Shown here: positions 24,701 to 31,966 of the stretch, piece by piece | How the letters are laid out: every line of letters begins with the position of its first letter | How positions within the stretch are numbered: position 1 is the first letter of the stretch | NCBI GenBank assembly: GCA_032622095.1 | Contig: CP136066.1 | Location: 105,669,319 to 105,733,318 of the forward strand | Length of the DNA stretch: 64,000 nt | DNA from: Siphonodentalium dalli | Taxonomy: Eukaryota > Mollusca > Scaphopoda > Gadilida > Siphonodentaliidae | Direction of reading: 5' to 3' | Notes under the pieces: generated by a model | Seen by the model: only the letters and a program-made list of their open reading frames with translations | Database searches by the model: none | What the model was told of the DNA's origin: nothing | Position numbers and translations under genes: made by a program

Positions 24701-26009
24701 TATAATGCCTAGAACAAAAATTGCTGGTCACAGGTTGATCTATCATCTCTTTATTTACAGGTTCATCAGCATTTAGTGATACATCAGAATCAGGCAATGA
24801 ATCTCCTACTGAGTATTCAAGACTTAAACGGAAAAAGTTCAGGTAGGGAATAATAATGGAAATATTAGAAACAATGGAATATTGGGCCTTTCATTTTGTG
24901 GATGCATTTTATTCTTTATCAATATTCCTGAATATTCTATTTAAAAGGTGTAACTCAACCATATATATATACAGTAATTCTCTTTAAGTAATCGACTCCT
25001 TAACCACAGCAGAATTATGGGTAACTTTTCAGGATTTAGTCAGAAATATGGCTTGTTGCCATTCATCGGAAAGCTCTCCTGAGAGCTTTTTCCGATGAAT
25101 GGCAACAAGCCATATTTCCGACTAAATCCTGAAAAGTTACCCATAATTCTGCTGTGGTTAAGGAGTCTATTACTTAGAGCATTACTGTATACACTACCAG
25201 AATTATGTTGGCAGCTGTGTTTCTATTTGCCTCGACTGTTTTGAAATCCACTGTACAAGAGATACAATTTAGTGACTGCCTCTTCACTATATATGTATAT
25301 ACACGACTGCACAGAAGGCCCAAAAGCTTGTGACTTTCAATTTGATTCAATATTACTGAAAATTCCATACTCTCCAATCATACTAGTTCAGAAAATGCAA
25401 AACATATTCATTAAAAGTCGGAATAAATTTTTGCTGATGAACCAGCAATTTATATATAAGAATGAAGTTGCGTGCTGCCAATTTAGATGCAATATTTACA
25501 AAACTACTTTATTCCATTTTCCCATTTGTTCACTCCCAACGTTGTGTTCCACGTCACTCTAAACATCTAATCTGTGATATTTTTATCTATTTTACAGGCA
25601 TTACAGTCATGTGGTAAAAAGGCTCAAGAGTGAGAAAGTTGTTTGTACCAACAATCCTAGTGACGACCATACATATAGTGTTATTGTAAAAGAAGAACCT
25701 AAAGACGAGCCTGTTGTTGAGTCGCGTACAAAACCGTTTTCTCCAAGTTCTTCCATTGATGAGGAGTATGACTTTGGCAGCGAGGAAGATGAAGAATTCA
25801 GTGATGGCAGCTTCCATAGTGACTATGACGAAGTCGATGGCGATTTCGATGTAAAATCGAAGCCTGATGCAAAACCTCAGCTGAAGGCTCAAAAGTTGAA
25901 ATATGACGAAGATGAACGCAAAAAAATCGCTGACGGAGCTGATGCTTTGCTGAACCTCGCCGGAATCAGAACGAGACGTTCTCCAAGAAAATTGAAACGT
26001 GATAGTTGA
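6122..26009 (+). CDS. foxn3: FoxN2/3-type forkhead transcription factor (7 coding exons)
   Basis: A nuclear winged-helix DNA-binding protein of the FOXN2/FOXN3 (Ches1) group. Coding exons are 6153-6734, 9708-9847, 21678-21739, 22686-22736, 24107-24166, 24761-24842 and 25598-26009. All junctions are GT-AG and in phase, giving 462 residues, close to vertebrate FOXN3 (about 470-490). The acidic N-terminus (residues 36-100) precedes the forkhead domain at about 127-216, with [18 protein letters not shown] at its start and the recognition-helix block [15 protein letters not shown] at 171-185. [10 protein letters not shown] and KTPYHP favour FOXN3 over FOXN2. Residues 354-359 contain VKEE, a possible SUMO acceptor. 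The C-terminus holds LLNLAGIR, a FOXN2/3 hallmark, then a basic tail. The ATG at 6153 matches the family N-terminus, and a splice acceptor at 6121 implies upstream non-coding exons. FOXN3 orthologues are described mainly as repressors; symbol by resemblance only. Confidence 0.93.
6777..6900. mobile_element. Degraded family A MITE in FoxN intron 1
   Basis: Begins with TA-CAGTAATGTCCTAAATAATC and keeps the CCACAGCAGAATTATGGG block. Most of the first arm's inner half and the second arm's outer half are lost. It sits 42 bp past the exon 1 splice donor. Confidence 0.75.
6901..8112. other. FoxN intron 1, unannotated part
   Basis: Non-coding intron sequence without recognisable repeats. A 130-codon antisense open frame at 7007-7399 has no domain-like features, is low in charge, and sits inside an intron. 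I treat it as chance. Confidence 0.4.
8113..8556. mobile_element. Family B double-hairpin MITE, copy 1
   Basis: The most complete family B copy. Outer inverted repeats of about 35 bp (GGAATTAGTGTGTCTGTC at left, inverse at right) lie next to two short hairpins at about 8149-8240 and 8437-8524. Each hairpin is made of ATGAGGTCCCCAGAGGGTGA and its inverse around a GC-rich loop. The 200 bp centre is shared with the copies near 56.5 and 59.5 kb. No coding capacity. Confidence 0.8.
8557..9707. other. FoxN intron 1, remainder
   Basis: AT-rich intron DNA with no supported element. The last 25 bases form a clear polypyrimidine tract before the acceptor TTTATAG at 9701-9707. Confidence 0.45.
9708..9847 (+). 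CDS. foxn3: FoxN exon 2, wing 2 of forkhead and linker
   Basis: Encodes residues 195-240, starting [20 protein letters not shown] and including KTPYHP. Acceptor ATAG at 9707, donor CAAACAG|GTTTGT at 9848, phase 0 in and phase 2 out. The donor is sub-optimal (T at +3). The next in-frame codons after the donor are GTG TAA, so failure to splice here truncates the protein. The 3' end of this exon is the seed of the tandem repeat that follows it. Confidence 0.92.
9822..10250. repeat. Tandem repeat of ~61 bp copying the exon 2 3' end and donor
   Basis: About seven diverged units. Each keeps the order CCTCAACC-T/C-AGCAA-T, AATCTGGTTTGTGTAAAT, ATTACAAACACAGCC. The first unit starts inside exon 2 (CCTCAACCTCAGCAATATCC), so the array copies 26 coding bases, the splice donor and about 35 intron bases. 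Later units are more alike than early ones (10060-10170 is nearly exact). Confidence 0.88.
10251..13239. other. FoxN intron 2, left part
   Basis: Intron DNA without recognised transposons. Weak direct similarity exists between about 11360-11390 and 11800-11820 (GTGACAC-ATTTGAGACTGG). The 114-codon frame at 12425-12769 has no recognisable domain and is not called as a gene. Confidence 0.4.
13240..13460. repeat. Dispersed repeat family F, copy 1
   Basis: Starts GGATTCTCCCACTCAGTTATAA and ends with AGAAAAGGTTAATATCAC. A diverged copy with the same ordered words is at 21751-21965. Fragments occur at about 13605-13760, 26870-27010 and 34070-34235. No coding capacity; class unknown. Confidence 0.6.
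13450..14360. repeat. Segmental duplication flanking a family A MITE
   Basis: 13794-13900 and 14113-14228 are direct repeats (both hold AAGATTATTAACAGAAGTAG and AGATAATTGTTTCACAATAT) on either side of MITE copy 6. 13455-13560 and 14240-14355 are also related (ATATCACACATG-TGT, GACATGTGCT-AGGCT, CAATTTACCAC). The MITE sits at the junction. Confidence 0.7.
13901..14109. mobile_element. Family A palindromic MITE, copy 6
   Basis: Palindrome of about 209 bp with CAGTAAAATGCTCTAAATAA at one end and the inverse at the other. TA lies to the left and TT on the immediate right, so the right target base has changed. The central AGCTCTAAGCTTT spacer is reduced. Confidence 0.82.
14361..17195. other. FoxN intron 2, largely repeat-free part
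   Basis: Long stretch with none of the window's repeat families. About 14860-14960 and 15480-15860 are less AT-rich and more complex than their surroundings, with E-box (CATCTG), GATA and CCAAT-type words. They are reasonable places to look for conserved enhancers, but I cannot test conservation. Confidence 0.4.
17196..17432. mobile_element. Family C piggyBac-like MITE, copy 2, joined to a family B element
   Basis: TTAA at 17192-17195 precedes CCCTTCAATGACGG, a GTGCAGCATTAAATA block and the two characteristic hairpins built on CTCTTATATATG and its inverse. The right end is missing: after GCATTGGCACAG the sequence runs directly into a family B hairpin arm. Confidence 0.75.
17433..17977. mobile_element. 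Family B element with a CpG-rich insertion
   Basis: Left remnant 17433-17505 (half hairpin, then the family B core start GGGCTCATCTTCTCAGAA). Right remnant about 17862-17977 (hairpin CAGAATGAGGTCCCCAG and its inverse, then the outer end). In between, 17506-17860 is unrelated CpG-rich DNA. Confidence 0.7.
17520..17860. repeat. CpG-rich segment with repeated ACCGCGGTA palindromes
   Basis: Contains the self-complementary word TACCGCGGTA or ACCGCGGTA at about 17560, 17671, 17751 and 17782, plus several GCGGTAT variants. ACGGGGTGATACC and ACGGGGTGACACC occur near the left and right edges in direct orientation. Base composition differs sharply from the AT-rich intron, so this looks like a separate insertion; class unknown. 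Confidence 0.6.
17978..18668. other. FoxN intron 2, middle part
   Basis: No gene supported. A-rich simple sequence (GAAAATGAAAATAAAAATAA) at about 18358-18385 could be a retroposon tail. I could not identify a body. Confidence 0.4.
18669..18893. mobile_element. Family A palindromic MITE, copy 7
   Basis: Full palindrome with TA on each side. The right arm carries short insertions (GAGCAC and GTCTAATA), giving 225 bp. Confidence 0.85.
18894..20679. other. FoxN intron 2, right-central part
   Basis: No repeats of the window's families. 19790-20300 is relatively complex, with a higher GC content around 20110-20310, and has overlapping short open frames on both strands but no protein-like signal. 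A purine run GAGAGAGAGAGAGAG lies at 20541-20555. Confidence 0.4.
20680..20890. mobile_element. Family A palindromic MITE, copy 8
   Basis: Palindrome with TA flanks, several point differences between arms (for example GTTCAAGATTTAGTC against GACTAAATCCTGAA elsewhere), so an older copy. Confidence 0.83.
20891..21677. other. FoxN intron 2, right end
   Basis: AT-rich, with an ATAAT-rich simple stretch at about 21395-21440. Ends in the polypyrimidine tract and acceptor TTCTTTTTTAG at 21677. Confidence 0.45.
21678..21739 (+). CDS. foxn3: FoxN exon 3
   Basis: 62 bases encoding the rest of Ser241 through Pro261 ([20 protein letters not shown] region), a proline-rich linker after the forkhead domain. 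Acceptor TTTTTTAG at 21677, donor CAC|GTGAGT at 21740. Enters in phase 2 and leaves in phase 1. Confidence 0.85.
21751..21965. repeat. Dispersed repeat family F, copy 2
   Basis: Shares GGATTCTCCCA-TCAGTTATAA, TATTCATTTG-AGG, AGCAGA and AATTGGTATTTAGTA-AGAAA with 13240-13460. It begins 12 bp after the exon 3 donor. Confidence 0.55.
22304..22504. mobile_element. Family A palindromic MITE, copy 9
   Basis: 201 bp palindrome between TA dinucleotides. The left end lacks the CGACTC segment (AAATAATCCTTAACC), otherwise the arms match closely. Confidence 0.85.
22686..22736 (+). CDS. foxn3: FoxN exon 4
   Basis: 51 bases, acceptor TATTTCAG at 22685, donor CATTG|GTATGA at 22737, phase 1 to phase 1. Encodes [17 protein letters not shown] (residues 262-278). 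The reading frame is fixed by the neighbouring exons. Confidence 0.8.
22737..24106. other. FoxN intron 4 with a CpG-rich island
   Basis: 22800-23640 is markedly richer in G, C and CpG than the rest of the intron. It has antisense open frames of up to 147 codons with no recognisable protein. On the minus strand, ATGAATG|GTAAGT at about 23463-23475 is a perfect donor. The segment could be a transposon fragment or the start of an antisense transcript; I cannot decide. Confidence 0.4.
24107..24166 (+). CDS. foxn3: FoxN exon 5
   Basis: 60 bases, acceptor TTTTTCAG at 24106, donor CAAT|GTGAGT at 24167, phase 1 to phase 1. Encodes residues 279-298 ([20 protein letters not shown]), likely an amphipathic helix. 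Confidence 0.85.
24761..24842 (+). CDS. foxn3: FoxN exon 6
   Basis: 82 bases, acceptor TTTACAG at 24760, donor TTCAG|GTAGGG at 24843, phase 1 to phase 2. Encodes a Ser-rich acidic segment followed by the basic run RLKRKKF, a plausible nuclear localisation signal. Confidence 0.88.
24972..25187. mobile_element. Family A palindromic MITE, copy 10
   Basis: 216 bp palindrome inserted at the end of a TATATATATA run, TA on both sides. Located in FoxN intron 6. Confidence 0.85.
25598..26009 (+). CDS. foxn3: FoxN exon 7, C-terminus and stop
   Basis: Acceptor TTTTACAG at 25597; stop TGA at 26007-26009. Encodes residues 326-462: a basic start (VVKRLKSEK), VKEEPKDEP at 356-364, a long acidic Asp/Glu-rich region, then [18 protein letters not shown] at 440-457. 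The last motif matches the C-terminal LLHLAGIR block of FOXN3, the strongest evidence that this exon belongs to the gene. Confidence 0.93.
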
Positions 26010-26114
26010 CAGTGTGTTGCAAGATATTAGTCTGTTTCTCACTGGGAATGAGTTGGTTTATGGTTTAAGCCAGGCAATTATTACACCTCCTATTTTTCAT
26101 TTCTATTGCTGTTA

Positions 26115-26329
26115 CAGTAATGCCTTAAATAATCGACTCCTTAACCACAGCAGAATTATGGGTGATTTTTCAGGATTTAGTCGGAAATATGGCTTGTTTC
26201 CATTCATTGGAAAGCTCTCACTGAGAGCTTACCCCGATGAATGGCAACAAGCCATATTTCCGACTAAATCCTGAAAAATTACCCATAATTCTGCTGTGGT
26301 TAAGGAGTCGATTAGTTAGGGCATTACTG
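26115..26329. mobile_element. Family A palindromic MITE, copy 11, in the likely FoxN 3' UTR
   Basis: 215 bp palindrome with TA flanks, starting 106 bp after the FoxN stop codon. If transcribed it would fold into a long hairpin. Confidence 0.85.
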
Positions 26330-28698
26330 TACCTTCCAATAGTTCAAAGCTGGCAATCTTGATTCACACCTTGTTGATCTTTTCTATCATTGACATGGTT
26401 ACCTACCCACATTCAAGCTAGGTAATCTGATTTTACATTTTCTGTAGTTTCTAAAAGAATAAGGGAGATATTTGAGTGACTTATTTACCTAATTACATAA
26501 AAACAATGTTTTAGTTAAAACTGCTGTAATCTGAATTTGGGGTGAGGCCTTCGATTGATATTTTCCAGTTTTAATATTGATGGCATTTGCACTACAATAT
26601 GTTCATATCGTATTGCCTGCCTGTAGATAATATATTGAGGAAAACCAACTCACTCCCAGTCTTGTTCCTATGATCGCTCTAATTCTCAAAAATTATAAAC
26701 ATACAAGGTTAACCAATAAGAACAAAGGGAAATAACAATATTGTGGGCTTACTTCTGTGAATCAAACTAATAAGAAGAGTCTGTACCATATCTGTACCAT
26801 ATCGGAGGAGAATAACGTCTGACTGCACACAAATGAAAATATCTGGGACAATTTAACTCGTTCTATACTAGATACTCATTAACGAGTAGTTCTCTTAGGA
26901 ATTGTTCAGCTAATAAGTTTCAACAAATGACCATAGGTTGTTTGTTGAACTTATATGTCAACATTTCCCTGCAATATACCTGAGTATATATAATTATGTA
27001 TAGAAAGGGTTAATGGCTGGTTAACATACAGCAATGACTCTTCTGATGAGAATCACTGCATTTTATTCCTTTATAATAAATGAATTTGTTTATGCCTATA
27101 ATGAAAGACACATTGTCATTTCATTGAAAGAATTAAATTAAATTAAAAATTATCTCTCAATGTGCTTGCTTCTTGGATGTGCTTAATGGGATTCAAGAGC
27201 TTCATAGTGGGTACATGCAGAATGATACGGTTCCTCAAAATCATCATTATCAAGAATGTGAAAAAATAGATATACTTTAAAAATCCTCCCAACAAGATAT
27301 CACATGTTGAAACAATTGTTATGTAAACATCAACTGTTTACAGTTACATATTTTCACTACACTTTCAAATGAGACAATTAAATCATGATAGTGAATTTTA
27401 GAAAAGGTCAAGGAATTGAAAAATATTCAGCAAAACAGAGATTTGCAACTGAATATTTGAACCACAATTGATATTGGTGTTATAAATATAACAAAAACAC
27501 AGCTGAAATACATGCAAAATTTTGTGAATGGACAATTATTAATAATGAAAATAGAACACAATGTATCGATTATTCACATTCTAAACGATAAGGATGGTTT
27601 TACAGAGTTTTCTGATGTACCCACTGAAGTGAGTCAATTTGCTTTAGGCCACTCTAAAGCCTTTACTTTACTTTATTAATAAAAGTGTCTTTCTGGATAT
27701 GAACGAGTTTTGTCCTCACCACAGAGTAGAATTAGAGTGATCATTGAATTATTAATAACTAGTAGGCAGTTTCCATTTAATTGGATTCCAGTCTTTATTG
27801 TTATGGGTACAAAGATCATTGTTATGATTATTCATGTTCAGTTATTGCTCTTTTTTAATGTAAATACCTTTATATGTGTTTAGTTTTTGTGCAAAGAAAT
27901 AATTGGTTCAGATTGACCAATATTGGTGCATACTCTACGCAATGTACATGTGCAATTTATTTTGTTATGTCTTGAAACTGGTCAAAATCACACATTTTTA
28001 GTCCTATCCTTCCCAACTCCTATCACATGTTATATTGTGATCTAACAAAATTTTGGTTTATGGTACATGTATGTTGTCATTAATTGATAGCTATAAACAA
28101 ATTAATATCAGTTATGTTTCCTGTCAGATTTCAAAATAAAATTATAAAATAATATTGTTGAAAATCTGAGATATTGACCAGTTTATTGCCACTATTGGCA
28201 TTCATTCACACAATTTCTAAAATTAGTGCAATTTTGACTCATATGCAGCCCTGCCAGTAAATCAATTCAACTAGTAATGACATTAACATTCATTTTCTCT
28301 GAAGGATGCTAGACACCATTGCATTGCGTTGGTCCACTGCAATGAAATCATTTGAATTTTATGATAATGCCAAAATTGTCAAATCTCAACACCTAAATAT
28401 TTATTCTCATAAATACAATTTTTTTTCATGTCATAGATTAATCCACCGTCGTTGATCAATTGAAGAGAAATTTCATGATGCACGCGCTTTAATATTTTTT
28501 AACATAAGGTATGGGTTGGGGCTTGCATTGTGTTGAAAATAGAATCTTTCAGTTGGTTGCATTAACGATACAACATAATGGATGCATTGCAGCCATCTAA
28601 ACTCCCGAATATTATTCACAATGTCTGTATTCCAATTTCAATGCAACGTGCCAATGCATAACTTACCCATAATGCAAAGGACACAACAAATCCATCCA
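26330..28698. other. FoxN 3' UTR / intergenic DNA
   Basis: AT-rich, no gene supported. A family F fragment (GTTCAGCTAATAAGTT, TTTGTTGAACTTAT) lies at about 26870-27010. Confidence 0.4.
27075..28140 (+). terminator. Candidate polyadenylation signals for FoxN
   Basis: AATAAA occurs at 27075-27080, 27678-27683 and 28135-28140 downstream of the stop codon. Which of them is used, if any, cannot be told from sequence. Confidence 0.25.
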
Positions 28699-29124
28699 GG
28701 CCTCAAAATATGGTGCTGGACATTTGTAAAGTGAGGTCCCCAGGGGTGAATTTAGTGAGACTACCCAACACAATGGGCTAGTATCACTAAATTCACCCTT
28801 TGGGGGACCTCATTCTGCTTAGGCCTCATCTTCTCTGGAAAGTATCTTTATTAATATCAAATTATCAAGCTTTGTTTAGTGTAAAGTTTCTTTTTTAGTT
28901 TAGTTTCTCTGCATCCCTAAATTGTCAGACACAATGCATAATCAAGGTGCCCAATGTGTGCACATCACAATCTGTGTCAAGATATCCCATAGCAGATGAG
29001 GCCATGAGTAATGAGGTCCCCAGAGGGTGAATTCAGTGATGCTAGTCAGCTGTGCGGTAGCGTCAATGTATTCACCCTCTGGAGACCTCATTCTGCAAAT
29101 GACCAGCACCATATTTTGAGGCCT
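28699..29124. mobile_element. Family B double-hairpin MITE, copy 3
   Basis: Bounded by AGGCCTCAAAATATGG and its inverse CCATATTTTGAGGCCT, with hairpins at about 28731-28818 and 29011-29097 made of GAGGTCCCCAG-GGTGAATT and inverse. The centre matches copy 1 only partly. Confidence 0.82.
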
Positions 29125-29949
29125 AGATTGATCTAAACACTCCTACAGCATGCCTTCAGTGAAAAATAATAAATCATCAAAAAGCATTTTACAACTGAAA
29201 CCATCTGATGTATTCTCATTATTTGTAACTCGTATGATAGTGCAATCTTCATATGTCAACTTCCAAATTGTCAGCAAATTTTTTCTTCCATTTTTTTTTT
29301 TTTAGCATTTTGAATGTTTTCAAATATACTGCATTTATGGATGTCTTCTACTGATAAGATTCGTAATATACTAGTCATATTATTTACATAATATGGATTT
29401 AGAAAATGTATTAATGCTAACTTAATATATGAAGATGAGTTATATGTTTTAAATCGTGAACATCTGACTGTTTGTATTAGTTTATGGACACCATGTTTAG
29501 TTTAAACATTTTAATGCAAATACAATTTGCTTTTGACTGACAAAGAGATTGGGGCACAAGTTCTAGCACTCAGAATTGCCTGTTGCTGATAGGATCAATT
29601 TTAGTGGCTGGATCAAAATGGAGCTAGATCCAGTCTAATGCATGCAATTCGGGAATAACTTCTTGGATTATATCAGGGTTCATATGCTTGTCTGGAAGTT
29701 TTGAAATTAAAAAAAAAACATCTCCAGGCCTGGTTAAAGGCACACTTTTTAATCTCATTACGAACAAGTTCTGGACAAATCCACTGCTCTCAGCTGCCAG
29801 TCTGGAATTATCTTGAAAGTTCAAAATTATCCTTGAATTACTCTTAAAGTTGGTGCATGTAGATAAAATGTCACTATCACAGGACACTTTTAGAAGATGA
29901 TAATTTAGCTGATACTGAACCATGTTGTGAAAAGATATTAACTATTGAC
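29125..29949. other. Intergenic, nothing recognised
   Basis: AT-rich DNA. A 99-codon antisense frame at 29624-29923 has no recognisable domain and is not called. Confidence 0.4.
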
Positions 29950-30179
29950 TATAGTGCAGCATTATAGATCCTTTGCCAGTGCAGTCTCTTATGTATGCAA
30001 GTCTCCAATTGGGAGCCTCGCATATATAACATAATATGCACTGGCTTACAAGGTCAAAGATTGTTAGGCCAATGTATTGTTTTGTATATGCAAGGCTCCC
30101 ATGGGTGACTCGCAAATATTAGAGACTGCATTGGCTCAGGGAATTCGCAAAATTTCAGCAAGCTTCCATCATGGAAGTG
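29950..30179. mobile_element. Family C piggyBac-like MITE, copy 3
   Basis: Two family C hairpins (CTCTTATGTATGCAAG..., TTGTATATGCAAGGCTCCCA...) and the right end CCATCATGGAAGTG followed by TTAA. The left end is eroded, starting at GTGCAGCATTA. Confidence 0.7.
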
Positions 30180-30489
30180 TTAAATTCTGTCATACATTTT
30201 ACATTCAACTGAAATCCTGCCCAGTGAAGTCTGGAAAAGTAATAAAATTTCATCGTTGGATAGGTGTATGAACCCTGTGTATACTTCACTGAAGTAATAA
30301 TACATTTGAGTAGTTAGGGAATGAACGTTAATATTTAAACTGTCATCTGCTATTGTTGTGACAAAATGTACTGTTAATCCTGAGCCTATTAGCAACAGCG
30401 ATCTGTTAGCAATTCTCTTTATTTTTATCAATGATTCAAGAACTGAATTTCAAGTTAACTAACAGATTGCCTAGAGAATCTTATGACTA
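30180..30489. other. Spacer between two family C elements
   Basis: About 310 bp of AT-rich DNA between family C copies 3 and 4. I see no gene or repeat in it. Confidence 0.4.
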
Positions 30490-30746
30490 ACACCTTTCAT
30501 GAATGGAGCTGCATTGATGCAGCATTAAATATCCTGTGCCAGTGCATTCTCTTATATATGTAAGTCTCCCATAGGGAGCCTCGCATACATAAGAGAATGC
30601 ACTGGCTTACAAGATATATGTAAATGTTGTTAGGCCAATGTATTCTCTTATAAATGTGAGGCCCCCTATGGGAGACTCGCATATATAAGAGATTGCATTG
30701 GCACAGGGTTTTTGTAAAATTTCAGTAAGCTCCAGTCATGGAAGAG
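30490..30746. mobile_element. Family C piggyBac-like MITE, copy 4
   Basis: CACCTTTCATGAATGGAGCTGC at the left, two well-preserved hairpins (CTCTTATATATGTAAG and CTCTTATAAATGTGAG with inverses) and AGCTCCAGTCATGGAAGAG at the right. Flanking TTAA is degraded. Confidence 0.75.
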
Positions 30747-31764
30747 TAAATTCTCAAGGTTCTTGGTATAATTAACATAGGAACGGGACCTCTATTCCCG
30801 GAAACTGATTCACAACGGAGGTAGAACATTTGCTGCATTATTACTTGGAAATAAAACAAATCAAAATCCTACCACTCATATTATTTTGTTTTTGTTAAAC
30901 TCGGAGGCTAAATATCGGTGCTTCTGTTTTGTTATGACGAAATTTTAAAACTGCTTTTAATTTGTTAATACTCTCTTGTGCCATTGTTCAACCACATATA
31001 AATTTCTGTCATCCGTTTAAAGATAGTGTATCTCTTCCTAGTTTTATATAGATTCCGGGGTAAAAAATAGATAATTAATTGAGGATACCTGCCTGGAAAA
31101 GCTTATATAAAAAATATCAATTTTATTTAGAATTGATATAAAATTCTCAGGACAGTTTTAGGGTTCTATTTTTATTAAGAACAGAAATCTTTTGAAAAAA
31201 TATGGAACATAAAAAGAGAGACATCTCGATCTTGGCAAATGTCATTTCAACTAGATTTCACAGCGAATTATGCTCGACTGCATCAGAAATAAACCACTAT
31301 ATTATACCTTTATAGACCACTAAATACACAAACTTCAGTTTTATCTTTTTTTATTCACAAAAAAAAGCTATTCGTAGCCTTGCAATTGGGTTTTATAAAA
31401 TGTTATAATTGTTACCCGGAAGAACTACACTATTTTAAGTGCAGTAGATAAATCATTTTGTTTCCTGTGAAATTTCTTAATTGATTAATTTTAAAGAGGA
31501 GGTACCTCTTTGAAAAGACTTTTTCATATTGAATTCCTATCATGATTCTAATGAAACATATTGTCTTTCTAAATAAATCATGTCTCCATGTTTTAATGTT
31601 AAGAAGTGCGTATATATACATTATTAGTGTGAAACCAGGTCAATCACTAAAACATTTAAAAGATATTTTATATTAGCTCCTCAGAATTGGTATCTTAACT
31701 GTATCTTAATAGTAATTTGACTGTCTTAACTACAATTTGTAAGAGGAGTCCATTTTAGCTTTAA
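30747..31764. other. Intergenic, nothing recognised
   Basis: AT-rich, no gene or repeat supported. Confidence 0.4.
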
Positions 31765-31962
31765 CCCTTTATGACGGGAGCTGCACTGGTGCAGCATTAA
31801 AGATCCTGTGCCAGTGCATTCTCTTATATATGCGAGTCTCCTATAGGGAGCCTCGTACATATAAGAGAATGCTTTGGCTTACAAGATCAAGGTAAATATT
31901 ATTAGACATTGTTGGGCACAAGAGTTTTCGCAAAATTTTAGGAAACTCCTGTCGTGGAAGGG
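31765..31962. mobile_element. Family C piggyBac-like MITE, copy 5 (intact TTAA on both sides)
   Basis: TTAA at 31761-31764 and 31963-31966. Ends CCCTTTATGACGGGAGC and CTCCTGTCGTGGAAGGG are inverse to each other. The first hairpin is complete and the second is deleted, giving 198 bp. This copy shows the target site most clearly. Confidence 0.82.
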
Positions 31963-31966
31963 TTAA

